Shown here piece after piece: positions 1 through 6,575 of a DNA stretch of 39,619 bases; the stretch's first letter is position 1, and each line of letters opens with the position of its first letter. The translations under genes and the position numbers were made by a program. The notes under the pieces were generated by a model that saw nothing but the letters and a program-made list of their open reading frames with translations, ran no database searches and was not told where the DNA came from. This DNA is from Rhodobacter sp. (lineage in GTDB: Bacteria; Pseudomonadota; Alphaproteobacteria; Rhodobacterales; Rhodobacteraceae). The stretch is from assembly GCA_022340385.1 (NCBI GenBank), contig JAJDOB010000004.1, positions 1-39,619 of the forward strand, read 5' to 3'.

Positions 1-133
1 CCTTGTGCGGTGCCGGGATGAAGAAATGCGGGATATGCTCTGGTCTTGTCCAGCATTCCCAGATCAGCTGCCGCGGCGCAACAAGTGTGCGGGTAAAACT
101 CAGGTCGGTGTCCGGATCCAGATCAGGTGTCAT
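1..133 (-). CDS. SRPBCC/AHSA1-type protein, N-terminal part only (cut by window edge)
   Basis: Reading leftwards from an ATG at 133, about 44 codons are open to the window edge. The peptide contains FTRTLVAPRQLIWECWT followed by EHIPHFF, the opening strand and helix typical of SRPBCC proteins of the Hsp90-ATPase-activator-like (AHSA1) family. Members bind small hydrophobic ligands or act as stress-linked partners; the ligand here is unknown. Its ATG overlaps the stop of the upstream ArsR gene in an ATGA junction, so the two are translationally coupled. ArsR plus SRPBCC is a common two-gene module, which suggests the regulator controls this gene. The C-terminal two thirds lie outside the window. 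Confidence 0.75.
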   Translation of the reverse strand, partial: MTPDLDPDTDLSFTRTLVAPRQLIWECWTRPEHIPHFFIPAPHK

Positions 134-471
134 GTCTCGCGCTCTTTCATCAGTTTCATTACATAATCGTCCAGCCGATCGAGCCTGGATTCCCAGATCG
201 TCCGCTGCTCATCCAGCCAGGTTTGCATCGGCACCAGCGCCTCGGGCACGATTTCACAGGTGCGGACGCGCCCGTCCTTCGATGTGGCTATCAATCCCGC
301 TTGCTCCAGAACCGACAGGTGCCGCATGACCGTCGGCAGGCGCAGACCGGTCGGATTGGCCAGCCCTGTCACGGGGGAAGGTCCATCGGCAAGGCGGGTC
401 AGGATCGAGCGCCTCGTCGGGTCCGCGAGTGCGTGGAAGAGGCGAGAGAGATCAGGATCATGCTTAGCCAT
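130..471 (-). CDS. ArsR-family winged-helix transcriptional regulator
   Basis: A 113-residue protein of normal ArsR/SmtB size. Residues 10-30 (LFHALADPTRRSILTRLAD) are the family's first helices. The winged helix follows, with recognition-helix-like LPTVMRHLSVLEQAGLI near 45-62. No Cys cluster of the metal-sensing subgroup is present, so it is more likely the SRPBCC-associated, non-metal type. It is coupled to the downstream SRPBCC gene (ATGA). A candidate promoter lies just upstream on the minus strand: TTATTG at 508-503, 17 bp, TATTAC at 485-480. That would put transcription start only a few bases before the ATG, giving a nearly leaderless mRNA. CTTAG/CTAAG arms at 463-480 flank the start codon and could be an operator, but this is speculative. 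Confidence 0.8.
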   Translation of the reverse strand: MAKHDPDLSRLFHALADPTRRSILTRLADGPSPVTGLANPTGLRLPTVMRHLSVLEQAGLIATSKDGRVRTCEIVPEALVPMQTWLDEQRTIWESRLDRLDDYVMKLMKERET

Positions 472-796
472 GTCTCTAAGTAATATCCATTTCGGCCTGA
501 CGCAATAAAAAGTTTGCCAGATGGCTAAGTGTTTCCGTCCATCATTCTGCTCACCTGTGATCCTGTATTTCAGAGAACCCCGACGACATGCGCCCTTCGG
601 CGGGCAGCCGGCATGGTCGATTTACACAATCGGCGCCGTCGTCCCGCACCCCGGTGATTCAAGCATCGCGCGGCTTGAATTGCCCCCGACTGCCGGGATC
701 ACCGGGCAATTCGGGTTCGGCCCTGTCACGAATCCGGTTCTTTTTCGGACCGAGTTTTAGACCGCAACATGCTGATTTTTATGTATATTTAAAGAA

Positions 797-817
797 AATG
801 TAAAAAATGTTTACATT
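797..817. promoter_or_regulatory. Upstream operator-like palindrome of the DUF2852 gene
   Basis: AATGTAAA (797-804), a five-base spacer, then TTTACATT (810-817): a perfect 8-bp inverted repeat. It shares the pattern ATGTRAA-N5-TTYACAT with a second palindrome centred 58 bp downstream. It sits immediately upstream of a TTGACG -35 element, a position suited to an activator or to one leg of a repression loop. The odd spacing (TGT-N11-ACA) does not match CRP/FNR or PpsR sites. The regulator is unknown. Confidence 0.55.
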
Positions 818-822
818 CCGTC

Positions 823-852
823 TTGACGCGGCGGGTGCAATTCCCATCTGTA
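823..852 (+). promoter_or_regulatory. Candidate promoter of the DUF2852 gene
   Basis: TTGACG at 823-828 is a good -35 hexamer. The best -10 at 17-18 bp spacing is the weak ATCTGTA at 846-852. A poor -10 together with flanking palindromes at 797-817 and 856-874 suggests a strongly regulated promoter. The assignment is based on hexamers only. Confidence 0.4.
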
Positions 853-855
853 GTG

Positions 856-874
856 ATGTGAAAGACGTTCACAT
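856..874. promoter_or_regulatory. Downstream operator-like palindrome of the DUF2852 gene
   Basis: ATGTGAA (856-862), spacer AGACG, TTCACAT (868-874): a perfect 7-bp inverted repeat of the same 19-bp class as the one at 797-817. It would cover the transcription start of the promoter at 823-852, a classical repressor position. TGTGA-N7-TCACA is one base longer than a CRP site. Confidence 0.55.
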
Positions 875-905
875 TAACCCGCAACACCACAACGGGAGTA
901 CCTGA

Positions 906-1331
906 ATGAGCACCGTCGCAACCTGGCCCGGCCAAGCTGAAACCTGGCTGGACGAGCGTGGCAAGGGCGCCTGGATCGGCGCCATGATCCTGGGCTTTAT
1001 CTTTTTCTGGCCCATCGGCCTTGCCCTTCTGGCCTACATGATATGGAGCAAACGTATGTTCAACGGATCCTGCGCCATGCGGCGCGCGCACCATGACACA
1101 CCTACCCGCCACCGGTTCAAGACCAGCGGCAACGCGGCCTTCGACAGCTACAAGGCAGACACGCTGCGCCGGCTGGAAGAAGAGCAAGAGGCGTTCGAGG
1201 CCTTCCTTCAGCGCCTGCGCGAGGCCAAGGACAAGGCGGAATTCGACGACTTCATGGCAGACCGCGCCAGATCGGCCCGCGACAATGCCAGCGAAGACAC
1301 CATTGACGGCGACAAACCTGTTACGCTGTAA
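906..1331 (+). CDS. DUF2852 family membrane protein
   Basis: A 141-residue protein with a GGGAG ribosome site before ATG 906. The N-terminal part WPGQAETWLDERGKGAWIGA leads into a single hydrophobic segment at about 26-46 (MILGFIFFWPIGLALLAYMI). A basic stretch (WSKRMF) follows, then a charged, Glu/Arg-rich cytoplasmic tail at about 75-125 with coiled-coil character (TLRRLEEEQEAFEAFLQRLREAKDKAEFDDFM). This architecture matches DUF2852, an alphaproteobacterial family without an established function. The gene is followed by a strong GC-rich hairpin and appears to be transcribed alone. Its promoter region carries two matching palindromes, so expression is probably controlled by a dedicated regulator not recognisable in this window. 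Confidence 0.8.
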   Translation: MSTVATWPGQAETWLDERGKGAWIGAMILGFIFFWPIGLALLAYMIWSKRMFNGSCAMRRAHHDTPTRHRFKTSGNAAFDSYKADTLRRLEEEQEAFEAFLQRLREAKDKAEFDDFMADRARSARDNASEDTIDGDKPVTL

Positions 1332-1345
1332 ATGACCGGCCGGAA

Positions 1346-1370
1346 CCGGCCCCCGCACCCCGGGGGCCGG
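1346..1370 (+). terminator. Probable terminator after the DUF2852 gene
   Basis: CCGGCCCCCG (1346-1355), loop CACCC, CGGGGGCCGG (1361-1370): a perfect 10-bp GC stem 14 bases after the stop codon. It is followed by TGTCCGTCTTATCC, a T-enriched but not continuous tail. It separates the DUF2852 gene from the RDD gene. Confidence 0.5.
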
Positions 1371-1395
1371 TGTCCGTCTTATCCAGAGGCACACA

Positions 1396-1845
1396 ATGAC
1401 CTATGCCCGAACCGCGCTGCCCGATCCGCAGATCAAGCCGGAGTTCTACGCCGATGTCGCGACCAAGCGCCTGCTGGCCTGGGTCGTCGATACGGTTCTG
1501 ATCCTTGCGATCTGTCTTCTGATCATCCTGATGACCGCGTTCATCGCGCTGATTTTCCTGCCTTTTCTGTACCTGGTGGTCGGGTTCTTCTATCGCACGC
1601 TGACGCTGGCCGGCCGGTCGGCGACGCCGGGCATGCGGCTGATGGCGATCGAGTTTCGCACGCTTCGCGGCGAGCGGCTGGACCCGGTTCTGGCCGCGCT
1701 GCACACGCTGGGTTACACGGTATCCACCGCCATGGTGATGCCGCAGATCATTTCGATCCTGCTGATGCTGAACACGGCCCGCGCGCAGGGGCTGAGCGAT
1801 CTGGTGCTGGGCACTGTTGCCCTGAATCGTGCCGCGGGCCATTGA
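1396..1845 (+). CDS. RDD family integral membrane protein
   Basis: A 149-residue protein. The RDD signature begins at about residue 22: ATKRLLAWVVDTVLILAICLL places the conserved Arg and Asp at the start of the first membrane helix. A second long hydrophobic block (about 38-68) follows, then SATPGMRLMAIEF at about 76-88, the conserved link before the third hydrophobic stretch (about 103-127). RDD proteins are poorly characterised inner-membrane proteins, some linked to ion or osmotic homeostasis; no specific role can be read here. It lies between a terminator and the bpt promoter, so it may be monocistronic. Confidence 0.8.
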   Translation: MTYARTALPDPQIKPEFYADVATKRLLAWVVDTVLILAICLLIILMTAFIALIFLPFLYLVVGFFYRTLTLAGRSATPGMRLMAIEFRTLRGERLDPVLAALHTLGYTVSTAMVMPQIISILLMLNTARAQGLSDLVLGTVALNRAAGH

Positions 1846-1888
1846 TTCACCTCGTCAGCGATCGGGGGCTTGGCCTGCGGCCCAGAGG

Positions 1889-1917
1889 TTGGTAACGTCC
1901 ATGCAAACAACTATCTT
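1889..1917 (+). promoter_or_regulatory. Candidate promoter of bpt, predicting a leaderless mRNA
   Basis: TTGGTA (1889-1894), 17-bp spacer, TATCTT (1912-1917). Transcription would start at about 1924, two bases before ATG 1926. No Shine-Dalgarno sequence precedes that ATG, which fits leaderless translation. Evidence is hexamer matching and spacing only. Confidence 0.4.
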
Positions 1918-1925
1918 ATGGATTC

Positions 1926-2756
1926 ATGCGCCACACGCTACCGATTGCGCCGCAGTTTTACGTGACGGCTCCGCAGCCCTGCCCGTATCTTGCCGGGCGG
2001 ATGGAACGTAAGCTGTTCACGGCGCTGCAGGGCGATTATGCGGAAAAACTGAACGACACCCTGTCGAAACAGGGCTTCCGGCGCTCGCAGAACGTGCTGT
2101 ACCGGCCATCCTGCTCTGAATGTTCGGCCTGTTTGTCGGCGCGTGTGCGGGTGGCGGATTTCGCCGCCTCCAAAAGCCAGCGCCGCGCCGACCGGCGCAA
2201 CCGGGATCTGCGGCGCGACGCGACCTCGCCCTGGGCGACCGAGGATCAGTATGCCCTGTTTCGCAGCTATCTCGACAGCCGCCACGCCGATGGCGGCATG
2301 GCCGACATGGACATCTTCGAATTCGCCGCGATGATCGAGGAAACCCCGGTGCGCAGCCGGGTGATCGAATATACCGCCCCCCTGCCCGAGGGCGGACGCG
2401 AACTGGCGGCGGTGTGCCTGACGGATGTGCTGGATGACGGGCTGAGCATGGTCTACAGCTTTTTCGACCCCGCGCGCGAGCGCGACAGCCTTGGCACATA
2501 CGTGATCCTCGACCATATCCGGATCGCGCGCGAGGCCGGATTGCCCTATGTCTATCTGGGCTATTGGGTGCCGGGCAGCCCCAAGATGGGGTACAAGGCG
2601 AATTTCGCGGCCCTTGAGATCTTCAAGGACGGAAAATGGCAGGACATCGGCGACGCATCCGATCATTCCGCCGCCACACATCCGCTGTCGACCGATCCGA
2701 TTGCCGAACAGGTGGCGCGGATCAGCCTGCCGGATTCCCGCCCGATCCGGGGATAG
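1926..2756 (+). CDS. bpt: Aspartate/glutamate leucyltransferase (N-degron pathway)
   Basis: A 276-residue ATE/Bpt-family transferase. It attaches leucine from Leu-tRNA to proteins with N-terminal Asp or Glu, marking them for ClpS/ClpAP degradation in the cytosol. The N-terminal domain has the conserved Cys residues: [14 protein letters not shown] (Cys19) and CSECSAC (Cys63, 66, 69). The C-terminal GNAT-like domain shows [20 protein letters not shown] and [17 protein letters not shown]. Alphaproteobacterial members are normally Bpt (leucyl) rather than arginyl transferases; that specificity is family inference. ATG 1926 is supported by the conserved N-terminal opening despite the lack of a ribosome site (see the promoter at 1889). 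Confidence 0.88.
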   Translation: MRHTLPIAPQFYVTAPQPCPYLAGRMERKLFTALQGDYAEKLNDTLSKQGFRRSQNVLYRPSCSECSACLSARVRVADFAASKSQRRADRRNRDLRRDATSPWATEDQYALFRSYLDSRHADGGMADMDIFEFAAMIEETPVRSRVIEYTAPLPEGGRELAAVCLTDVLDDGLSMVYSFFDPARERDSLGTYVILDHIRIAREAGLPYVYLGYWVPGSPKMGYKANFAALEIFKDGKWQDIGDASDHSAATHPLSTDPIAEQVARISLPDSRPIRG

Positions 2757-2786
2757 GCCCGCAGGCGGACCATAGGATCAACCGGA

Positions 2787-2870
2787 ATGCCCGACGCCAA
2801 GATGCTGCCGTGTCGCAGTTGCCTGCCCGACAAGGCCGCGCGCCGCGTCGCCTGTCCTGACCGGGCATGA
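2787..2870 (+). CDS. Possible 27-residue Cys-containing micro-ORF coupled to the acyltransferase
   Basis: ATG 2787 opens a 27-codon frame (MPDAKMLPCRSCLPDKAA...) with a CxxC pair (Cys9, Cys12) and a third Cys near 23. Its TGA overlaps the ATG of the next gene in an ATGA junction, the coupling style used throughout this window. No strong ribosome site is visible and I recognise no family. It may be a real small protein, a translational leader, or chance. Confidence 0.2.
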   Translation: MPDAKMLPCRSCLPDKAARRVACPDRA

Positions 2871-3844
2871 CGATCCGCTATATCCCCGAACTCGACGGCC
2901 TGCGCACCATCGCCGCCGTTGCAGTCGTGGCCTTCCACACGCGGCTTCCGGGCCTGCCGGGCGGTTTTCTGGGGGTCGACGTGTTCTTTGTTCTAAGCGG
3001 CTATCTGACCGCTTCGATCGCGCTTTCGCGGCGCTACAGCTGCGTGGAATTTCTGGCCCGGCGACTGCGCCGGCTATGGCCTCTGCTGTTGTTCGTCAGC
3101 GCAGCCGTCGCCGCCGTCCTGATCGCATTCGACCGGTCGGTCTGGAGCGAGGTGCTTCCGGGCGCGTTGTTCTTTGGCAATATCTGGGTGGCCAAATACG
3201 GAACGATCAGCGTCATGGTTCACGCCTGGACCCTTGGCGCCGAGATGCAATTCTATGCGGTGCTTGCGCTTCTGGTGCTGGTTGCGCCGTCGCTTTGGAC
3301 GTTCCGGGCCATCGCCGCGGGGCTTTTCATCGCAATGACGGTGACCCGGATTGGTTTTGCGAACGCCGAAAACTGGCAAAGCGGGTTCTATCATCCGCTG
3401 TCGCATTCCTCGGGGCTGTTCCTGGGCATGATCCTGGCCACCTTGCCGCTGGAACGGGTGCGCGCCGCGCCTGTGCTGTTCGCCGCCTCGATCATCGTCG
3501 GGTTGCTGGCCTTCACGCATGCAAGGTTCGCGACCGCCGCTGCGCTGTCATACTGGATCACGATCACCGAACTGGCGTCGGCCGGCGTGATCGCCTCGGT
3601 GGTGTCGGGCGTCGGGCCGATCGGGGCGGTTCTGCGGGCCCCCGTCATGCGATTGCTTGGGGTCTGGTCGTTCGGCATCTACCTTTGGCATTACCCGATC
3701 GCGGTCTATGCCCGCGTCACATATTCGGACGGGATCGACTTTCTGCTGACGCTGATCGCCTCCATCATACTGGCCGCCCTGACCTATTATCTGGTCGAAA
3801 GGCCGACCCGCGCCGCAGGTTTCGGCATCTTGCGAAAGCCATAG
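2867..3844 (+). CDS. Acyltransferase-3 family membrane protein (OafA/YrhL-like)
   Basis: A 325-residue polytopic protein starting YIPELDGLRTIAAVAVVAFH, the acyltransferase-3 signature with the conserved His near residue 24. GGFLGVDVFFVLSGYLTA (about 34-51) and FLARRLRRLWPLLL follow. About nine to ten hydrophobic segments continue to FGIYLWHYPIAV near 265-280 and a final helix ending LVERPTR. Such enzymes transfer acyl groups to sugars or lipids of the cell envelope, usually lipopolysaccharide or exopolysaccharide; no periplasmic SGNH domain is fused. An in-frame TGA three codons upstream fixes the start. No glycan genes are nearby, so the acceptor cannot be inferred. Confidence 0.85.
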   Translation: MTIRYIPELDGLRTIAAVAVVAFHTRLPGLPGGFLGVDVFFVLSGYLTASIALSRRYSCVEFLARRLRRLWPLLLFVSAAVAAVLIAFDRSVWSEVLPGALFFGNIWVAKYGTISVMVHAWTLGAEMQFYAVLALLVLVAPSLWTFRAIAAGLFIAMTVTRIGFANAENWQSGFYHPLSHSSGLFLGMILATLPLERVRAAPVLFAASIIVGLLAFTHARFATAAALSYWITITELASAGVIASVVSGVGPIGAVLRAPVMRLLGVWSFGIYLWHYPIAVYARVTYSDGIDFLLTLIASIILAALTYYLVERPTRAAGFGILRKP

Positions 3845-3950
3845 CAAAGCCGGGGAGTCGCCGCCAATCGCACCCGGGCCGCGCCCCGAAATGCCTGAAA
3901 CAAAATTCCAAAAAACAGCCCATGCGCGACATTTTCTCCGCCCGCGCCGC

Positions 3951-3979
3951 TTGACGCCCCCTGGAACGGCTCATAAAGT
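3951..3979 (+). promoter_or_regulatory. Promoter of the ilvBN operon
   Basis: TTGACG (3951-3956), exactly 17 bp, TAAAGT (3974-3979). Predicted start is near 3986, about 22 bases before the leader peptide ATG at 4008. The good match and position just ahead of the attenuator make this the likely sigma-70-type promoter. Confidence 0.65.
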
Positions 3980-4007
3980 CCCGCGCATGTAAGGGAGCCC
4001 GAGGAAC

Positions 4008-4055
4008 ATGAACCTCATTCTTGTAGTGGTAGGAGACAGGCGCATGGGCCGGTAA
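4008..4055 (+). CDS. Branched-chain amino acid leader peptide of the ilvBN attenuator
   Basis: A 15-codon frame encoding MNLILVVVGDRRMGR, with GAGGA just before the ATG. Six consecutive codons are Leu-Ile-Leu-Val-Val-Val, the three products of the pathway that the downstream operon feeds. The stop codon lies just past the first arm of the antiterminator (4039-4048). A ribosome that reaches the stop would mask that arm, while one stalled on the Leu/Ile/Val codons would leave it free. This is the arrangement of classical ilv leader peptides; the exact sequence is read directly here. Confidence 0.85.
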   Translation: MNLILVVVGDRRMGR

Positions 4056-4113
4056 CACCGGGTTTCCCCCAAAGGATCCCATGCGCCCCCGAATGACCCT
4101 CGGGGGCTTTTTT
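4039..4113 (+). promoter_or_regulatory. ilvBN transcription attenuator (antiterminator and terminator)
   Basis: Antiterminator: GGCGCATGGG (4039-4048) pairs perfectly with CCCATGCGCC (4078-4087). Terminator: GCCCCCGA (4085-4092) pairs with TCGGGGGC (4100-4107), with a 7-base loop, followed by six T (4108-4113). The two structures share bases 4085-4087 and are mutually exclusive. With the leader peptide this forms a complete ribosome-mediated attenuator: starvation for Leu, Ile or Val favours readthrough into ilvB, and plenty favours termination. Confidence 0.85.
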
Positions 4114-4154
4114 ATGCGAAATGAACACGACGTCAGTTAAGGAAAGCAAAACAG

Positions 4155-5909
4155 ATGACACGTCAGATGACCGGAGCGAAAATGATCGTCCAGGCCCTGA
4201 AGGATCAGGGTGTGGACACGGTATTCGGCTATCCCGGCGGTGCCGTGCTTCCGATCTATGACGAGATTTTCCTGCAGAACGACATTCGCCACTACCTGGT
4301 GCGCCACGAACAGGGCGCGGTCCATGCCGCCGAAGGCTATGCGCGCTCGACCGGCAAACCCGGCGTGGTTCTGGTGACGTCGGGGCCCGGCGCCACCAAC
4401 GCCGTGACCGGGTTGACCGACGCGCTGATGGATTCGATTCCGATCGTGGTTCTGACCGGGCAGGTTCCGACCTTCATGATCGGCAATGACGCCTTCCAGG
4501 AGGCCGACACGGTCGGCATCACCCGCCCCTGCACCAAGCACAACTGGCTGGTGCGCGACACCGCCGACCTGTCGAACGTGATCCATCAGGCGTTTCACGT
4601 CGCCACCCACGGGCGGCCCGGGCCGGTGCTGGTCGACATCCCCAAGGACGTGCAGTTCGCCTCTGCCGCCTATACCGCGCCGGAAAATGCCCGCACGTCG
4701 CATTACGCGCCGAAAACCAGGGGCGATGCGGACCGGATAGAGGAACTGGTGGCGCTGATCGAATCCGCCGAACGCCCGATCATCTATTCCGGCGGCGGCG
4801 TGATCAATTCCGGCGTCGCGGCCAGCCAGAAACTGCGCGAACTGGTGGATGGCACCAATTTCCCGATCACCTCGACCCTGATGGGTCTGGGCGCCTACCC
4901 GGCCAATGGCAGGAACTGGGTCGGGATGCTGGGCATGCACGGCCTGTACGAGGCCAATCTGGCGATGCATGACTGCGATCTGATGATCAACATCGGGGCG
5001 CGGTTCGACGACCGGATCACCGGAAGGCTGGACGCGTTCTCGCCGGGCTCGCGGAAGGTGCATATCGACATCGACCCAAGCTCTGTCAACAAGGTGATCC
5101 ATGTCGACGTGCCGATCATCGGCGATGTCGATTCGGTGCTGGGCGACGCGCTGGCACTGTGGAAGTCGCGCGGCTCGAAGACCCGGAAAGACGCGGTCGA
5201 GGTCTGGTGGGCCAAAATCCGCGAATGGCGCTCGATCAACTGCCTGGCCTTCACCCAGGCGACCAAGACGATCAAGCCGCAACATGCCCTGACCCGGCTG
5301 GAGGCGCTGACCAAGGATCACGACCGCTATATCTGCACCGAGGTCGGCCAGCACCAGATGTGGGCGGCGCAATACCTGGGCTTCAACGAACCGCATCGCT
5401 GGATGACATCCGGCGGCCTGGGCACCATGGGCTATGGTTTTCCGGCCTCGATCGGCGTGCAGGTCGCGCATCCCGGCGCGCTGGTGATCAATGTCGCGGG
5501 CGAGGCAAGCTGGCTGATGAACATGCAGGAAATGGGCACCGCCGTGCAGTACAACCTGCCGGTCAAGCAGTTCATCCTGAACAACGAACGCCTGGGCATG
5601 GTGCGCCAGTGGCAGGAACTGCTGCATGGCGAGCGCTATTCGCAATCCTGGTCCGAGGCGCTGCCCGATTTCGTCAAGCTGGCAGAGGCGTTCGGCGCCA
5701 AGGGCATCCTGTGCAGCGATCCGGACGACCTGGACGACGCGATCATGGAAATGCTGGCCTATGACGGGCCGGTGATCTTCGACTGCGTGGTCGAGAAACA
5801 CGAGAACTGTTTCCCGATGATCCCGTCGGGCGAACCGCACAACAAGATGCTGCTGGGCGAGGCGTCGACCAAGGGCGCGATCGGAACCAAGGGCGCGGTG
5901 ATGGTGTGA
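4155..5909 (+). CDS. ilvB: Acetolactate synthase, large (catalytic) subunit
   Basis: 584 residues, normal for the family. It condenses two pyruvates to acetolactate, or pyruvate with 2-oxobutyrate to acetohydroxybutyrate, the first shared step of valine, leucine and isoleucine synthesis; it is ThDP- and FAD-dependent and cytosolic. The N-terminal ThDP domain has DTVFGYPGGAVLPIYDEIF and the catalytic Glu52 in VRHEQGA. The C-terminal domain has LGTMGYGFPASIGVQ and the ThDP/Mg motif at about 449-478 ending FILNN. That motif opens AGEASWLMN, with Glu where GDG/GDA is usual. AAGGAAAGC precedes the ATG. The gene forms an operon with ilvN under the attenuator at 4039-4113. A long reverse-strand open frame across it is a codon-bias artefact. 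Confidence 0.95.
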   Translation: MTRQMTGAKMIVQALKDQGVDTVFGYPGGAVLPIYDEIFLQNDIRHYLVRHEQGAVHAAEGYARSTGKPGVVLVTSGPGATNAVTGLTDALMDSIPIVVLTGQVPTFMIGNDAFQEADTVGITRPCTKHNWLVRDTADLSNVIHQAFHVATHGRPGPVLVDIPKDVQFASAAYTAPENARTSHYAPKTRGDADRIEELVALIESAERPIIYSGGGVINSGVAASQKLRELVDGTNFPITSTLMGLGAYPANGRNWVGMLGMHGLYEANLAMHDCDLMINIGARFDDRITGRLDAFSPGSRKVHIDIDPSSVNKVIHVDVPIIGDVDSVLGDALALWKSRGSKTRKDAVEVWWAKIREWRSINCLAFTQATKTIKPQHALTRLEALTKDHDRYICTEVGQHQMWAAQYLGFNEPHRWMTSGGLGTMGYGFPASIGVQVAHPGALVINVAGEASWLMNMQEMGTAVQYNLPVKQFILNNERLGMVRQWQELLHGERYSQSWSEALPDFVKLAEAFGAKGILCSDPDDLDDAIMEMLAYDGPVIFDCVVEKHENCFPMIPSGEPHNKMLLGEASTKGAIGTKGAVMV

Positions 5910-6011
5910 GGCGCGCAAAGGGCCGCCCGGCCCTGTGCCGGGGGCCTGAACCAATGCCGCGAACCGGACCGAAAAACATTTCTGAACCAGAATGAAAGTG
6001 AGTGAGGGCAA

Positions 6012-6575
6012 ATGGCTCCGCTAAAAATCAAAAAAGGCACCTCGAAACATTCCGCCTATGACCTGCGCGACCCGCATTCCGAGGGGCTGGAACGGCACAC
6101 GCTGGCCGTGGTCGTGGCCAACGAGGCCGGGGTGCTGGCCCGCGTGATCGGGCTGTTTTCCGGGCGCGGCTACAACATCGAAAGCCTGACCGTCGCCGAG
6201 ACCGATCACCGCGGGCACCTTAGCCGGATCACGGTCGTGACCATCGGCACGCCAAGCGTGATCGAGCAGATCAAGGCACAGCTGGGCCGGATCGTGCCGG
6301 TGCACGAGGTCCATGACCTGACGGTCGAGGGGCCGTCGGTCGAGCGCGAACTGGCGCTTTTCAAGGTCGCCGGTGAAGGCAATGACCGGATCGAGGCGCT
6401 GCGGCTGGCGGAAATCTTCCGCGCCAATGTGGTGGATTCAACGCTGTCCAGTTTCGTCTTCGAGATGACCGGCACGTCGGAAAAGATCGACGCCTTCGCC
6501 GAACTGATGCGCCCGCTGGGCCTGCAGGAAGTCGCGCGCACCGGGGTCGCCGCATTGTCGCGCGGAACCGCCTAA
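6012..6575 (+). CDS. ilvN: Acetolactate synthase, small (regulatory) subunit
   Basis: 187 residues. It activates the large subunit and carries the valine feedback site. Residues about 29-105 form the ACT domain (HTLAVVVANEAGVLARVIGLFSG, then YNIESLTVAETDH). The C-terminal ALS_ss_C domain has RELALFKV and a terminal LMRPLGLQEVARTGVAAL. GAGGG precedes ATG 6012. The 102-bp gap after ilvB contains small GC hairpins but no terminator with a T-run, so one transcript is likely. Its TAA overlaps the stop of the opposing hemolysin III gene by four bases. Also called ilvH in other species. Confidence 0.93.
   Translation: MAPLKIKKGTSKHSAYDLRDPHSEGLERHTLAVVVANEAGVLARVIGLFSGRGYNIESLTVAETDHRGHLSRITVVTIGTPSVIEQIKAQLGRIVPVHEVHDLTVEGPSVERELALFKVAGEGNDRIEALRLAEIFRANVVDSTLSSFVFEMTGTSEKIDAFAELMRPLGLQEVARTGVAALSRGTA

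Larger units (their letters stand above)
472..905. other. Intergenic region with inverted repeats, no convincing gene
   Basis: I see no credible coding sequence here; short open frames lack a ribosome site and recognisable composition. The stretch 590-712 holds several inverted repeats. There is a GCCC/GGGC stem with a TTCG-containing loop near 592-605. TTCAAGC 658-664 pairs with GCTTGAA 673-679. GAATTGCCC 677-685 pairs with GGGCAATTC 704-712. From about 770 the DNA becomes AT-rich and carries the twin operator palindromes and promoter of the DUF2852 gene, listed separately. Confidence 0.6.

Noticed and set aside
521-760. 79-codon open frame between arsR and the DUF2852 gene
   Set aside because: No ribosome site, no recognisable sequence, and it runs through the inverted repeats.
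4137-6011. 624-codon open frame antisense to ilvB
   Set aside because: Codon-bias shadow of a GC-rich gene; no family motifs, and ilvB on the other strand is unmistakable.
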